In this document: piece by piece, positions 1 to 7,527 of the stretch | Layout of the letters: the number at the start of each line of letters is the position of its first letter | Numbering within the stretch: position 1 is the first letter of the stretch | Origin: Clostridiales bacterium | GTDB taxonomy: Bacteria; Bacillota; Clostridia; Oscillospirales; Oscillospiraceae | NCBI GenBank assembly: GCA_004553495.1 | Contig: SFLE01000007.1 | Location: forward strand, 1-60,544 | Reading direction: 5' to 3' | DNA length: 60,544 bases | Notes under the pieces: generated by a model | Database searches by the model: none | Seen by the model: only the letters and a program-made list of their open reading frames with translations | Told to the model about the DNA's origin: nothing | Program-made: the position numbers and the translations under genes

Positions 1-639
1 CATGTTGACGTACTGGAGGAAGGACAGATGGTCGGCGTCGACGCCGAGATAGCCCCAGTAGGTGTTCATTATATCCTGCGCGAGCTTCGGCATCTTCATC
101 GCCCTGAACACACGGTTGACCGTGTAGCTGCCCAGCCGCAGGAAGTTGGGGAAGTGCTCCTGCATATACTTCGGGTCTGTCTTGCCCGCGACGCTCAGAG
201 AGTAGTCGCCGGCGGCGTGAAACTCCGTGCCGAGGTCGAACAGATCCTGTATGGATTTGCGGCAGCCGGGCACAAGACGCTCCATCTCATTGACAAACTC
301 CTTTACCGTGCATGGGAGGGTCGCGTCGATATGCGTCCTGCCGTCGGAGGCGGTGGTGATAACGCGGAAGTTATCCGGAACCATGTGCCACGGAATGTCA
401 AGGCCGAACTCATCACAGATCCTGCGGCAGCCGCCGGGGTTTTCCTTTGTGCCCCATTCGCAGATCTCGTGCAGCGCCGTTTCAAATTCAAAACGGCCTC
501 TGCGGAAGCTTGAGGCGCAGCCGCCGGGCATATTGTGGCGCTCGATAAGCAGGGGTTTTTTTCCACCCTTTGCCATGCGGCAGGCTGCGGCAAGACCTCC
601 GTTTCCGGCACCGATCACAACGGCATCATATTTTGGCAT
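1..639 (-). CDS. FAD/NAD(P)-dependent oxidoreductase, phytoene-desaturase-like (partial, runs off left edge)
   Basis: The minus-strand reading frame opens at 639 with MPKYDAVVIGAGNGGLAAAC, a dinucleotide-binding GxGxxG fold at the extreme N-terminus, followed by an ERHNMPGG segment (the acidic residue that holds the FAD ribose) and a CASSFRRGRFEFETA stretch typical of phytoene desaturase/carotenoid isomerase-type amine oxidoreductases. 213 codons are visible without a stop; the C-terminal half lies outside the window. AAGGAGG sits just upstream of the ATG, which fixes the start. It is divergent from the GntR gene at 840, and a GntR-type palindrome lies in its leader, so it is probably controlled by that regulator. 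The actual substrate cannot be told; in gut anaerobes this family also covers uncharacterised polyketide, retinoid or sterol-like oxidoreductases. Confidence 0.85.
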   Translation of the reverse strand, partial: MPKYDAVVIGAGNGGLAAACRMAKGGKKPLLIERHNMPGGCASSFRRGRFEFETALHEICEWGTKENPGGCRRICDEFGLDIPWHMVPDNFRVITTASDGRTHIDATLPCTVKEFVNEMERLVPGCRKSIQDLFDLGTEFHAAGDYSLSVAGKTDPKYMQEHFPNFLRLGSYTVNRVFRAMKMPKLAQDIMNTYWGYLGVDADHLSFLQYVNM

Positions 640-658
640 CAGTATCTCCTCCTTAATT

Positions 659-673
659 CGTGGTAATACCACG
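659..673. promoter_or_regulatory. GntR/FadR-type operator palindrome
   Basis: CGTGGTAATACCACG has perfect 7-bp arms around one central base. Its core TGGTAATACCA fits the TNGTNNNACNA pattern known for FadR-subfamily GntR regulators. It lies about 10-24 nt downstream of the predicted start of transcription of the oxidoreductase gene (promoter 690-717), where a bound repressor would block it. The FadR-type regulator encoded at 840 is the obvious candidate ligand. Confidence 0.7.
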
Positions 674-689
674 TGTTTGTACTGTGCAT

Positions 690-717
690 TTTATAACAAT
701 CACCGGCAAAAGGTCAA
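690..717 (-). promoter_or_regulatory. Promoter for the oxidoreductase gene
   Basis: On the minus strand, TTGACC (712-717) and TATAAA (690-695) are separated by 16 bp and lie about 50-75 bp upstream of the ATG at 639. This is a good sigma-A-type promoter, seen by eye only. Confidence 0.6.
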
Positions 718-757
718 TGCTGCTGCCGTATTTTCAGCGGAATAGTCAGCATTACGC

Positions 758-786
758 TTGACTTTTAAGCATCTTGCAGGTAAAAT
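758..786 (+). promoter_or_regulatory. Promoter for the GntR gene
   Basis: TTGACT (758-763), a 17-bp spacer and TAAAAT (781-786) lie upstream of the regulator start codon at 840. The spacing is ideal for the housekeeping sigma factor. The palindrome at 659-673 is about 85 bp further upstream, so it does not overlap this promoter. Confidence 0.65.
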
Positions 787-839
787 TTGAAACGTGGAAT
801 TTGGTATGACCACAGGTAATCCGCGTTTGGGAGGCAAAT

Positions 840-1544
840 ATGGGGTTCAATAAAATAGTAGCGGTGTCCATGACGGAGCTGTTCGTGCAGCAGATTGAAA
901 ACATGATACTCTCCGGGGAGCTCGCTATCGGCGAGCAGCTGCCGCCGGCGCGGGAGCTGTCGGTAAAAATGGGCGTCAGCAGGACGGTCATTTCCGCGGG
1001 GCTTGTGGAGCTTGAGAAGCTCGGCTTTGTTGAGATTCGCACGCGGCAGGGCGTGTTCGTCTGCGACTACCGGCGTAAGGGCAGCCTTGAGACGCTTATC
1101 GCCATCATGCGCTATAACGGCGGCGCGATGAGGAAGAACGAGGTAAAATCCCTGCTCGAAACGCGCGACGCGATGGAGTGCCTGTGCCTGCGCCTTGTGT
1201 GCGAGAAGAACGACGTGGCCGAGCTTGAAAAGCTCAGCCCGATCCTTGACAGCATCCGTGACGCACGCAACGCCGACGAGGCCGCAGAGCGGGTATTCAG
1301 CTTCCACCATGAGCTTGCGATAATGTCCGGCAACGTGCTGCTGCCGCTGCTATACTATTCCTTTAAGACGCAGGGCGAGTACCTGTGGTCACTCTATTGC
1401 AAGCGCAGCGGTGTGAAGAAGCTGTATGAAATAAAGCTTGCGCTCTTCTCGGCACTTATGAATAAGGATATTGATTCCGCGATAGAGCAGACGCACCAAA
1501 TCATGGATGTCGCGAAGAACGACCTTGGTTTCTACGGGGCGTGA
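840..1544 (+). CDS. GntR family transcriptional regulator (FadR/FCD subfamily)
   Basis: A 234-residue regulator. Residues about 8-75 form the winged helix-turn-helix, with the family-typical LAIGEQLPPARELSVKMGVSRTVI and the wing VEIRTRQGVFV. Residues about 95-230 form the all-helical FCD ligand-binding domain, whose members bind small carboxylic acids, often through a metal. The length is normal for the family. The start has GGGAGG 6-7 nt upstream and its own promoter at 758-786. It is divergent from the oxidoreductase gene at 639, with a perfect GntR-type palindrome in between, so it most likely represses that gene. The effector is unknown. Confidence 0.9.
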   Translation: MGFNKIVAVSMTELFVQQIENMILSGELAIGEQLPPARELSVKMGVSRTVISAGLVELEKLGFVEIRTRQGVFVCDYRRKGSLETLIAIMRYNGGAMRKNEVKSLLETRDAMECLCLRLVCEKNDVAELEKLSPILDSIRDARNADEAAERVFSFHHELAIMSGNVLLPLLYYSFKTQGEYLWSLYCKRSGVKKLYEIKLALFSALMNKDIDSAIEQTHQIMDVAKNDLGFYGA

Positions 1545-1614
1545 CAACAGAAAAAGCTCGTTCGGCTCAAAGCACCCTTACGCGCTTTTTCCTTGGCGTT
1601 ATTAATTAAAAGGT

Positions 1615-1770
1615 TTATTTGCCATCAACTGCAGTTGGGTGCAAAACGTTGGTAAGGATTTTCTCAATCCGCTGTCCCAAGAGCTTGTTTTCCGCCGGAG
1701 CCTTTCCTTGAAGCGCCTTCAGTTCTTCTTGAGACATCGCAGCTAATTCTTTGTCGGTATATTTTTTCAT
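1615..1770 (-). CDS. Small hypothetical protein (51 aa), possibly a remnant
   Basis: I do not recognise this 51-aa protein (begins MKKYTDKELAAMSQEEL, ends PTAVDGK). It is charged and predicted helical, with no membrane segment or cysteine motif. The start at 1770 is preferred over an upstream ATG because AGGTGG lies 5-6 nt before it. It sits in a degraded patch, next to a cluster of GGTTTCA repeats and two gene fragments, so it may be the left-over of a mobile element or a truncated larger gene. Whether it is expressed is open. Confidence 0.45.
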   Translation of the reverse strand: MKKYTDKELAAMSQEELKALQGKAPAENKLLGQRIEKILTNVLHPTAVDGK

Positions 1771-1870
1771 AACTACCACCTTTTCTTTCGTGCGGTTAGC
1801 ATTCCGCTTCAAAGACAGACCGGAGATTGAGGTTGGGGCTGAATAAGCCCCGCGTTTTTGTTATTCGGAT

Positions 1871-1932
1871 GGTTTCACTTTCTCGGTTATGGTTTCATTT
1901 TCGGGTGAAACCAAATGAAACCGTTTGAAACC
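1871..1932. repeat. Cluster of five GGTTTCA/TGAAACC heptamers
   Basis: GGTTTCA occurs at 1871 and 1891 and its reverse complement TGAAACC at 1906, 1916 and 1926, so the two orientations face each other and can form GGTTTCA-loop-TGAAACC hairpins. Spacings are 20, 15, 10 and 10 nt. Arrays like this can be recombinase or replication-initiator sites; here no recombinase gene remains beside it. Function unknown. Confidence 0.6.
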
Positions 1933-1956
1933 GTATCAATATTATCAACTGTTGGC

Positions 1957-1989
1957 AAAAGCCATCGTGATATTATCACGATGGCTTTT
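1957..1989. terminator. Long perfect hairpin, bidirectional terminator-like
   Basis: 16-bp perfect arms (AAAAGCCATCGTGATA at 1957-1972 and its complement at 1974-1989) flank a single base and are bounded by A and T runs on the two sides. It lies just downstream of the aldo/keto reductase fragment (minus strand, ends 2006), so it was probably that gene's terminator. Confidence 0.75.
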
Positions 1990-2005
1990 TTCATTTCAGT
2001 GAACT

Positions 2006-2290
2006 TTACCAAGTCAGGGAAAGCTCAACCAGCTCAGGCGATTCCGGTTTGCCGATGAGTGGCTCTTTCCTGTCGAGTGCGGAAAGCTGATCCATTTCAT
2101 CCGCAGTAAGCGAAAAGCTAAACAGGTCTAAATTCTCTTTAATATGCTCCGGCTTTGTGCTTCGCGGGATCACGGCAATTCCCCTCTGCGTCATAAACCG
2201 AAGCATGATCTGCGCCGGAGTTTTGCCGTACTTTTCCGCTAAAGCAAGCACGACCGGCTCGGCATACATCTCATTCCTGCTGCCCTGCGA
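2006..2290 (-). pseudogene. Aldo/keto reductase, C-terminal fragment only
   Basis: The minus-strand frame ending at 2006 encodes the last ~95 residues of an aldo/keto reductase: AEKYGKTPAQIMLRFMTQRG, then IAVIPRSTKPEHIKENL, the loop that binds the NADPH phosphate, then FSLTADEMDQLSALD. A full-length enzyme has about 280 residues with the catalytic Asp, Tyr, Lys and His in the missing part. Homology stops near 2290, where the opposite strand begins to match a MerR regulator. No start codon or ribosome binding site remains, so the fragment is non-functional. The former terminator at 1957-1989 is still present. Confidence 0.85.
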
Positions 2291-2534
2291 GCGCGACGGA
2301 GGCAACCGCCGAATATTCAATGAGGAGTCGGTCAACTGGATGCAGGGCATTAAATGTCTGAAAGGCTACGGCGCATCCATTGAGGACATTCAGGAGTACT
2401 GCAGATTGTGTCTGCTGGAGGAATCCGAAGAAAACCCGCGGGCAAGGTACGGCATTATTCTTAAGCAGCGGGAAGAAGCCTACAAGCGTCTGGCGGAAGC
2501 TAAGGCTACCGCCAAGTATACAGATGATAATTGA
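2277..2534 (+). pseudogene. MerR-family regulator, N-terminally deleted fragment
   Basis: The plus-strand frame up to 2534 reads LLP-CERDGGNRRIFNEESVN, the second half of a MerR winged helix (usual pattern: PxxRxxxGxRxY), followed by WMQGIKCLKGYGASIEDIQEY, then a coiled coil (REEAYKRLAEAKATAKYTDD). The recognition helix and start codon are missing. MerR regulators of this type commonly sit divergently from an aldo/keto reductase; the remaining halves suggest that one deletion removed both 5' ends and the promoter region between them. Confidence 0.8.
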
Positions 2535-2604
2535 ACTTTTTCATGACTTATCTTCCAGAAACTCGCGGATCACGCGAATGTAAGCGGAATAAATGATAAG
2601 AGCG

Positions 2605-2626
2605 GAGCAGGTCATATGACCTGCTC
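2605..2626 (-). terminator. Palindromic hairpin after the AraC gene
   Basis: A perfect 22-bp palindrome, GAGCAGGTCAT and its complement, begins right after the AraC stop codon at 2628 on the minus strand and is followed by a moderately T-rich stretch. It is probably the transcription terminator; the same GAGCAGGTC core recurs in the terminator at 16873. Confidence 0.6.
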
Positions 2627-2627
2627 T

Positions 2628-3488
2628 TCATATTTCGGCAAGGCGATGCTGTGCCTGTCGGTATTTTAAAGGAGTGCAATTATATTCCGCGCGAAAACAT
2701 TTAGTGTAATAGCTGCTGCTGCAAAAGCCTACGCTCTGGGCTATCTGAGATATGCTCTTATCTGTCTCCGAGAGATAATAAACGCTTCTTGTAAGGCGAT
2801 AGCGGACAAGGTACTGAAACGGAGTTGTGTCATACAGGCGCTTGAATATCCGGCAGCACTCTCCGCGGCTTATATGCGCCGAGGACGCAATATTGTCAAG
2901 CGTTATCTTCTCTGCGTAGTTTTCCTGAATGTATTTTCGCAGAACATCTATACGCTTTTTCTCGGTGTGCGACACGCTGCGGTTGTCGCCTATATCGGGA
3001 ATGCAGTTTTCGTACAGCGTGAGCCACGCTTCGGAAAGCATGATGTTCAGTTTCAGCTCATAGCCCTGCCGCTTACCGGACGATATTGCCTGCATCTGGC
3101 GTATCACATCGCAGATATCGTTTGCCCAGCCGCTGCCGCGCAGAGGGACATACTCGAGCTCACGAGCCTTGAGTATCGGTTCGATATAGCGCGAGACGAG
3201 CTTTGCATCCCCCGTGCCTGTGATGCAGTCGGCGCAGAAGATAACGCTTATGTAATTTGCGCCCTCATGGGAATTTGCAACAAACCCGTGGACGGCGCCG
3301 CTGTTTACGAAAAGCCCCTCGCCCTCGCACAGCACTATGTCACGATTATTAAGCAGCGCCCTCAATTCACCGTTGGTCACCAACAGCAGCTCGAGCTCCC
3401 TGTGACGATGGCTGCCGGTCATCTTTGAGGCTGAACTTATACACTGATTCAGCACTCTTATCTTGCCTATCTGTGCTTGCTCATTCAT
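2628..3488 (-). CDS. AraC family transcriptional regulator
   Basis: A 286-residue protein. Residues about 25-120 look like a cupin sensor domain (HRHRELELLLVTNGELRALL, EGEGLFVNSGAVHGF). Residues about 190-280 hold the two AraC helix-turn-helices (ITLDNIASSAHISRGECC and SISQIAQSVGFCSSSYY, then CTPLKYR). The ATG at 3488 is chosen because GAGGTG lies 6 nt before it; an upstream GTG in frame lacks this. It is divergent from the ornithine-cyclodeaminase-like gene at 3750, and a perfect 13-bp inverted repeat lies 33 bp upstream. It probably controls that gene, perhaps together with the whole island; the ligand is unknown. Confidence 0.88.
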   Translation of the reverse strand: MNEQAQIGKIRVLNQCISSASKMTGSHRHRELELLLVTNGELRALLNNRDIVLCEGEGLFVNSGAVHGFVANSHEGANYISVIFCADCITGTGDAKLVSRYIEPILKARELEYVPLRGSGWANDICDVIRQMQAISSGKRQGYELKLNIMLSEAWLTLYENCIPDIGDNRSVSHTEKKRIDVLRKYIQENYAEKITLDNIASSAHISRGECCRIFKRLYDTTPFQYLVRYRLTRSVYYLSETDKSISQIAQSVGFCSSSYYTKCFRAEYNCTPLKYRQAQHRLAEI

Positions 3489-3520
3489 GCAGATCACCTC
3501 TGAACATTTGCGGAGTATCC

Positions 3521-3554
3521 AATATTTTTTGTACTATTTACTACAAAAAATATT
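3521..3554. promoter_or_regulatory. Perfect 13-bp inverted repeat, candidate operator
   Basis: AATATTTTTTGTA (3521-3533), an 8-bp gap, then TACAAAAAATATT (3542-3554). It lies between the divergent AraC gene and the cyclodeaminase-like gene, close to the AraC start. An identical 13-nt half-site is present at 15028-15040, on the other side of the island. The size and symmetry suit a dimeric regulator, but AT-rich DNA makes chance symmetry easier. Confidence 0.5.
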
Positions 3555-3658
3555 ACCACAGAACAAGTCATTTCGTCAACATATTTTGTGATTTTTATCT
3601 AAAAAGAAAATATATTATCACTTTTTACGAATATAGTGCCATTTATAGCTATATAGCA

Positions 3659-3687
3659 TTGACAGTTTTAATATGACAGTGTAACCT
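3659..3687 (+). promoter_or_regulatory. Possible promoter for the cyclodeaminase-like gene
   Basis: A consensus -35 TTGACA (3659-3664) is followed after 17 bp by TAACCT (3682-3687), a weak -10. The weak -10 would suit an activated promoter. Start codon at 3750. Confidence 0.4.
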
Positions 3688-3749
3688 TTGATATATCGCA
3701 GATGCTACTTTATTAAATATTAGATAAAGTCACCGAAAGGAGAACTATC

Positions 3750-4904
3750 ATGGCACACAAGACTGAATTTCTGTACATGTCCGAGCCCGATACCATCGCA
3801 GCCGGTGTTCTGGACACCAAAAAGTGCATTGACAACGCCGAAGAAGTTTTTACGCTCCTCGCAAAGGGCGACTACCTCATGGGCGGAAGCAATCACAACA
3901 ACCACGGTATGTACATCGTTTTCCCCAAGGAGAGTGAGTTTCCCAATATGCCCGTTGCGGGCCCCGACCGCCGCTTTGTAGCAATGCCCGCTTACCTCGG
4001 CGGCAGATTTGACATTTGCGGTCAGAAGTGGTACGGCTCTAATGCTGCAAACAAAAAGCAGGGTCTACCCCGCAGTGTTCTTATGGTCACCCTCAACAAT
4101 AAAGAGACCGGCGAGCCGCTTGCTTACATGAGCGCAAACCTTCTCAGCGCAGCGCGCACCGGCGCCGTTCCCGGCGTCGCGGCACGCTATCTTGCCCGTA
4201 AGGATTCCGAGGTATTGCTCTGCATCGGCTGCGGCGCGATTGGTTCTTCCTGCCTTGATAACATCATTACTCAGCTTCCGAATGTCAAAAAGGTCGTTTG
4301 CAACAACCACTCCCCCGCTCCCGCCGAGAAGCTTGCTGCCCATGTCCGTGAGAAGTACGGCGTTGAAGCAGTTGTAGAGCAGGATCTTGAGACTGCTGTC
4401 CGTCAGGCAGATGTCATTTCCGTTGCCGCATCCCGCACCGCATTTCTTAACATCAAGGGCGAGTGGGTAAAGCCCGGCTGCACCATCCTTGCTTCCGGTC
4501 CCGTGCATTTTGACCAGGAAGAGGGCGGCTCTTACGATGTTGACGGCGGTCTGTGGACAAAGATGAAGGTCGTTTACGACCACATCGGTCTGCACCATGC
4601 ATATGTTGAGGATGCTATCGCTACCGGCGATAAGGAAGGCTACTATGCCGGCGTTATCGGGGGTCCCGTGTACCATCTTATCGACCTTGGCAAGAAGGAA
4701 CAGCTCGACGATGCCCTCGCTATCGGCAAGATCATTCTCGGTCAGCAGCAGGGACGCACCAGTGACGACGACATCATCTGCTTCATTGCCTGCGGCATGA
4801 GCGTGTTCGATCTCGGTCTGGGCTACGACCTGTATCAGACGGCTCTTGAAAAGGGTATCGGCACCAAACTCCTGCTTTGGGAAAATCCTGCACAGTGCGA
4901 GTAG
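3750..4904 (+). CDS. Ornithine cyclodeaminase / mu-crystallin family protein
   Basis: A 384-residue protein with an N-terminal substrate domain and a Rossmann domain marked by VLLCIGCGAIGSSCL near residues 153-168. ANLLSAARTGAVPGVAARYLA just before it is the family's hallmark substrate-binding segment. Members are NAD(P)-dependent enzymes that deaminate or reduce amino acids or cyclic imines (ornithine, alanine, ketimines). The long form with a HNNHGMYIVFP N-terminus is often labelled 'tyramine oxidase subunit B' in databases, a name I cannot verify here. AAGGAG precedes the ATG and a strong terminator follows. It converges on the island's main operon and probably handles an amino-acid product of it. 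Confidence 0.85.
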   Translation: MAHKTEFLYMSEPDTIAAGVLDTKKCIDNAEEVFTLLAKGDYLMGGSNHNNHGMYIVFPKESEFPNMPVAGPDRRFVAMPAYLGGRFDICGQKWYGSNAANKKQGLPRSVLMVTLNNKETGEPLAYMSANLLSAARTGAVPGVAARYLARKDSEVLLCIGCGAIGSSCLDNIITQLPNVKKVVCNNHSPAPAEKLAAHVREKYGVEAVVEQDLETAVRQADVISVAASRTAFLNIKGEWVKPGCTILASGPVHFDQEEGGSYDVDGGLWTKMKVVYDHIGLHHAYVEDAIATGDKEGYYAGVIGGPVYHLIDLGKKEQLDDALAIGKIILGQQQGRTSDDDIICFIACGMSVFDLGLGYDLYQTALEKGIGTKLLLWENPAQCE

Positions 4905-4938
4905 TTTTTCATATATCTCCCTTTATTCTTCTCAGCTT

Positions 4939-4977
4939 ACGGAGGGCGGTCACCGACCGTCCTCCGTATTCTTTTTT
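4939..4977 (+). terminator. Intrinsic terminator of the cyclodeaminase-like gene
   Basis: ACGGAGGGCGGT pairs with ACCGTCCTCCGT (one G-U) around a CACCG loop, followed by ATTCTTTTTT. Confidence 0.85.
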
Positions 4978-4997
4978 GCTGCTCCAAGATAAAGGCA

Positions 4998-5033
4998 TAA
5001 AAAATTACGCCTCTGTGCTGTATGCACAGAGGC
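4998..5033 (-). terminator. Intrinsic terminator of the catabolic operon
   Basis: GCCTCTGTGC (5009-5018) and GCACAGAGGC (5024-5033) form a 10-bp stem. On the minus strand it is followed by GTAATTTTTTAT, which ends the operon after the LarA-like gene. Confidence 0.85.
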
Positions 5034-5043
5034 GCATTGCTGT

Positions 5044-6336
5044 TTACTTGTCCAAGTCGAACGCGAGGTTTCCGTCGGCGTTGAAATCAAACGGCGCAGG
5101 CTCGCTTTCGATAATGAAATTCGGATCGTTTTTGACCTGCTCGTAGTACGCTTCGGAGAGCATAATGTGCTCAAGGTGCAGCGTGTTGGGTATTCTCACG
5201 ATCCTCGGAGCGGCGGTATCGTAATCGACGCACATTGCAAGCGCTATCTGTATCGCTTCCCTGTCGTTATTCATAAACGGCGGGATCTCACAGCCGCGCA
5301 GCATTTTGCAGGTTATGGCATTGACATACATCGCGTCAAGGTCAAGTTTTTTGACGGCGCGCAGCGTTGTTGCCGATGCAAGTCCTATCCCCTGAGCGTT
5401 GCCGTGCGAGGCTTCGTCGGTGTCAAGGACCACTATGTGCTGATTTTCAATGCCGCCCGATGCGTAAGGCGTAGGAAATTTGCCCGAAATATTCGGATCC
5501 ATGCCGTTTCCGCTGAAATATTTTCCGCATTCGTCAACGACCAGCACCTCGCAGGAGGGAACGAGGATGCGCGGCATATTGGCAAACGCTCTTTTCAGCA
5601 GCTCGGGCTCGGTGTCATAGATGTCGCACGAATCTACCGCAACAAGCTCGGCGGTCTGATCGTAGGCGTTCTCAATAGTCGCCACGGCAAACATGATAGA
5701 TGCGTTTTCGATTATTGCCTTGCCGAACATCGGCACATATTTTGCCATGTACTTGAAGCCGGCTTTGTGGCATGTCTCCGCGCCGATCTGCTTACCGAGA
5801 CCGATGGTCATCATTTTCATGATGCCGCTCTCAAACGGGCCTCTGAACGAAGTGTGAGGCTTTACTCTGCAGCTAACGATTATACCGTCGGCTTCGGCGG
5901 CATTTTTGTCGATGAAAACATCCATGCCCTCTTCGTTCACGCCGATCTTTTTGACCTCCATCGAAGAAATTATCGGGCATCCGATGCTTTCCTCGGTGAT
6001 ACCGTAGCCGCGCAGCACCTCGCGCTGGCCCTCGGCGGTCGCACCGCCGTGGCTCCCCATTGCGGGGACCACGAACGGCTGCGCACCGCGGCTTTTAACG
6101 AAGTCGGCAATGGCTTTTGTTATTATCGGGACATTGGCGATGCCTCGTGAACCGGCGGTTATTGCTATGCGCATACCGGACTTTATCTTGGAGGTGTACG
6201 GCGCATTATTGAGCATATTCTCAATGTATGCCGGTATCTCTTCGGGCTCGATATGGCTGCGGTCAAATACCTGACGGACGCGGAACATCTTCGGAAGCTC
6301 TACTTTTTTAAGCAGAGCCGCAGCTTTATCATTCAT
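5044..6336 (-). CDS. LarA-like nickel-pincer-cofactor isomerase (DUF2088)
   Basis: A 430-residue member of the lactate racemase superfamily. Seen: RIAITAGSRGIANVP, the GSHGGAT loop (position of the first nickel/cofactor histidine), VKPHTSFRGPFESG with a second His, the Lys in MMTIGLGK that would carry the covalent cofactor, and a further His in GAETCHKAGF. These match the LarA residues that hold and use the nickel pincer nucleotide, so I infer racemisation or epimerisation of a 2-hydroxy acid, though not necessarily lactate. The start at 6336 is preferred (GAGG 8 nt upstream, 16 nt after the M20 stop) over an upstream frame extension. Cofactor-making LarB/C/E are not in the window. It is the last gene of the operon. 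Confidence 0.82.
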   Translation of the reverse strand: MNDKAAALLKKVELPKMFRVRQVFDRSHIEPEEIPAYIENMLNNAPYTSKIKSGMRIAITAGSRGIANVPIITKAIADFVKSRGAQPFVVPAMGSHGGATAEGQREVLRGYGITEESIGCPIISSMEVKKIGVNEEGMDVFIDKNAAEADGIIVSCRVKPHTSFRGPFESGIMKMMTIGLGKQIGAETCHKAGFKYMAKYVPMFGKAIIENASIMFAVATIENAYDQTAELVAVDSCDIYDTEPELLKRAFANMPRILVPSCEVLVVDECGKYFSGNGMDPNISGKFPTPYASGGIENQHIVVLDTDEASHGNAQGIGLASATTLRAVKKLDLDAMYVNAITCKMLRGCEIPPFMNNDREAIQIALAMCVDYDTAAPRIVRIPNTLHLEHIMLSEAYYEQVKNDPNFIIESEPAPFDFNADGNLAFDLDK

Positions 6337-6352
6337 TAGCTCAACCTCGCAC

Positions 6353-7507
6353 TCAGCCGAGCAGTATGCTCTCGGCAAGCTTAGTCATGACCGCGGTGCA
6401 GCGGACGATGTCGTCTACCTCGACAAACTCATTGGGCTTGTGGGCATAGAACAGGTCGCCGGGACCGTAAGACATACAGTTGCGGTTGCCGGTCGTAGCT
6501 GCGATAACGGCGGTATCGGTGTAGCCGGGGAAGAAATCGACGGGCGCTTCCTCGCCGGTGACCTCAGCGGTCGCAGCCTTGAGCATCTTCAGCAGATATG
6601 AGTTATCATCCTTCTCGACCGCCGGACGCTGAGCCAGCACGGTGTACTCACAACTCGTGCCCGCCACCTTTGCGCAGCCCTCAGATATCGCATCCTCGAC
6701 GAGCTTGATAGACTGCTCGTTCGTGGTCGGCGGTGTCAGGCGCATGTCGATGGTGCAGTAGCAGTCGCCGGGAACGATGTTGAGATTGAGACCGCCCTTT
6801 ATGATGCCGAATGTAGCGGCGCAGGGTCCGAGCTCCTCATGAATGGGCAGCTCCGAAAGTCTGCGGTTTATCGCACAGATGACCTCGGACATAGCCGCGA
6901 CAGCATCACTTCCCTTTTCCGGAGTGCTGGCATGGCAAGCCACGCCTTTTGCATCAAGCCTGAACCATGTCTTGCCCTTATGCGCGACCTTGATAGCGCC
7001 GTTCGTGGGCTCGGCATCGAGGATGTAATCGGCGGCAGTGACTATGCCGTCCTTGACGAGCTGGTCTGCACCGAGCATAATGTCCTCTTCGTCCATGGAC
7101 GCGATGAACACGAAGTCGCGCTCAAGCTCCCTGCCCATTGCGGCGATATCGCGGAACGCGATCATGCCGGAGGCAAGACCGGACTTCATATCGCAGGTAC
7201 CGCGTCCGTACATTCTGCCGTCGATTATCTCCGCGGCAAGCGGGTCGTGGTTCCAACCATCACCGAGAGGAACGGTGTCCATATGGCAGATGTACACGAG
7301 CGCGGGACTGCTGACCTTTCCCTTAAGGCGCGCAACAACGTTGCAGCGCCCGTCCTTGACCTGATTGCGCGTTATCTCCGCGCCTGTTTTTGAAAGCCAA
7401 TCGGCGATGAAATCGGCGAGCTCATACTCGAATTCGCCGGGGTTTGTGCTGTTTATTCTAACAAGCTGCTGAGTCAGAGCAACTTCTTCAATTGGGCTGA
7501 GATTCAT
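6353..7507 (-). CDS. M20 family metallopeptidase (ArgE/DapE-like)
   Basis: A 384-residue di-zinc amidohydrolase. Metal-binding motifs are visible in order: HMDTVP (His75, Asp77), GRGTCDMKSG (Asp106), MDEED (Glu140 catalytic base, Glu141 ligand), Glu166 in LDAEPTN, and a C-terminal His in YAHKPNE. The lid domain holds the CHASTPEKG motif. Enzymes of this type cleave N-acyl amino acids, succinyl-diaminopimelate or dipeptides. It follows the YgeY-like gene by 20 nt and precedes the LarA-like gene by 16 nt, so the three are co-transcribed. Its substrate is likely the same class of amide-linked compound; which bond it cuts cannot be said from sequence. Confidence 0.88.
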   Translation of the reverse strand: MNLSPIEEVALTQQLVRINSTNPGEFEYELADFIADWLSKTGAEITRNQVKDGRCNVVARLKGKVSSPALVYICHMDTVPLGDGWNHDPLAAEIIDGRMYGRGTCDMKSGLASGMIAFRDIAAMGRELERDFVFIASMDEEDIMLGADQLVKDGIVTAADYILDAEPTNGAIKVAHKGKTWFRLDAKGVACHASTPEKGSDAVAAMSEVICAINRRLSELPIHEELGPCAATFGIIKGGLNLNIVPGDCYCTIDMRLTPPTTNEQSIKLVEDAISEGCAKVAGTSCEYTVLAQRPAVEKDDNSYLLKMLKAATAEVTGEEAPVDFFPGYTDTAVIAATTGNRNCMSYGPGDLFYAHKPNEFVEVDDIVRCTAVMTKLAESILLG

Positions 7508-7527
7508 ACCCGTTTCTCCTTTCGAAT

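Noticed and set aside
1871..1932. GGTTTCA repeats as a CRISPR array
   Set aside because: Repeats are only 7 nt, spacings differ (20, 15, 10, 10) and both orientations are mixed; there are no cas genes.
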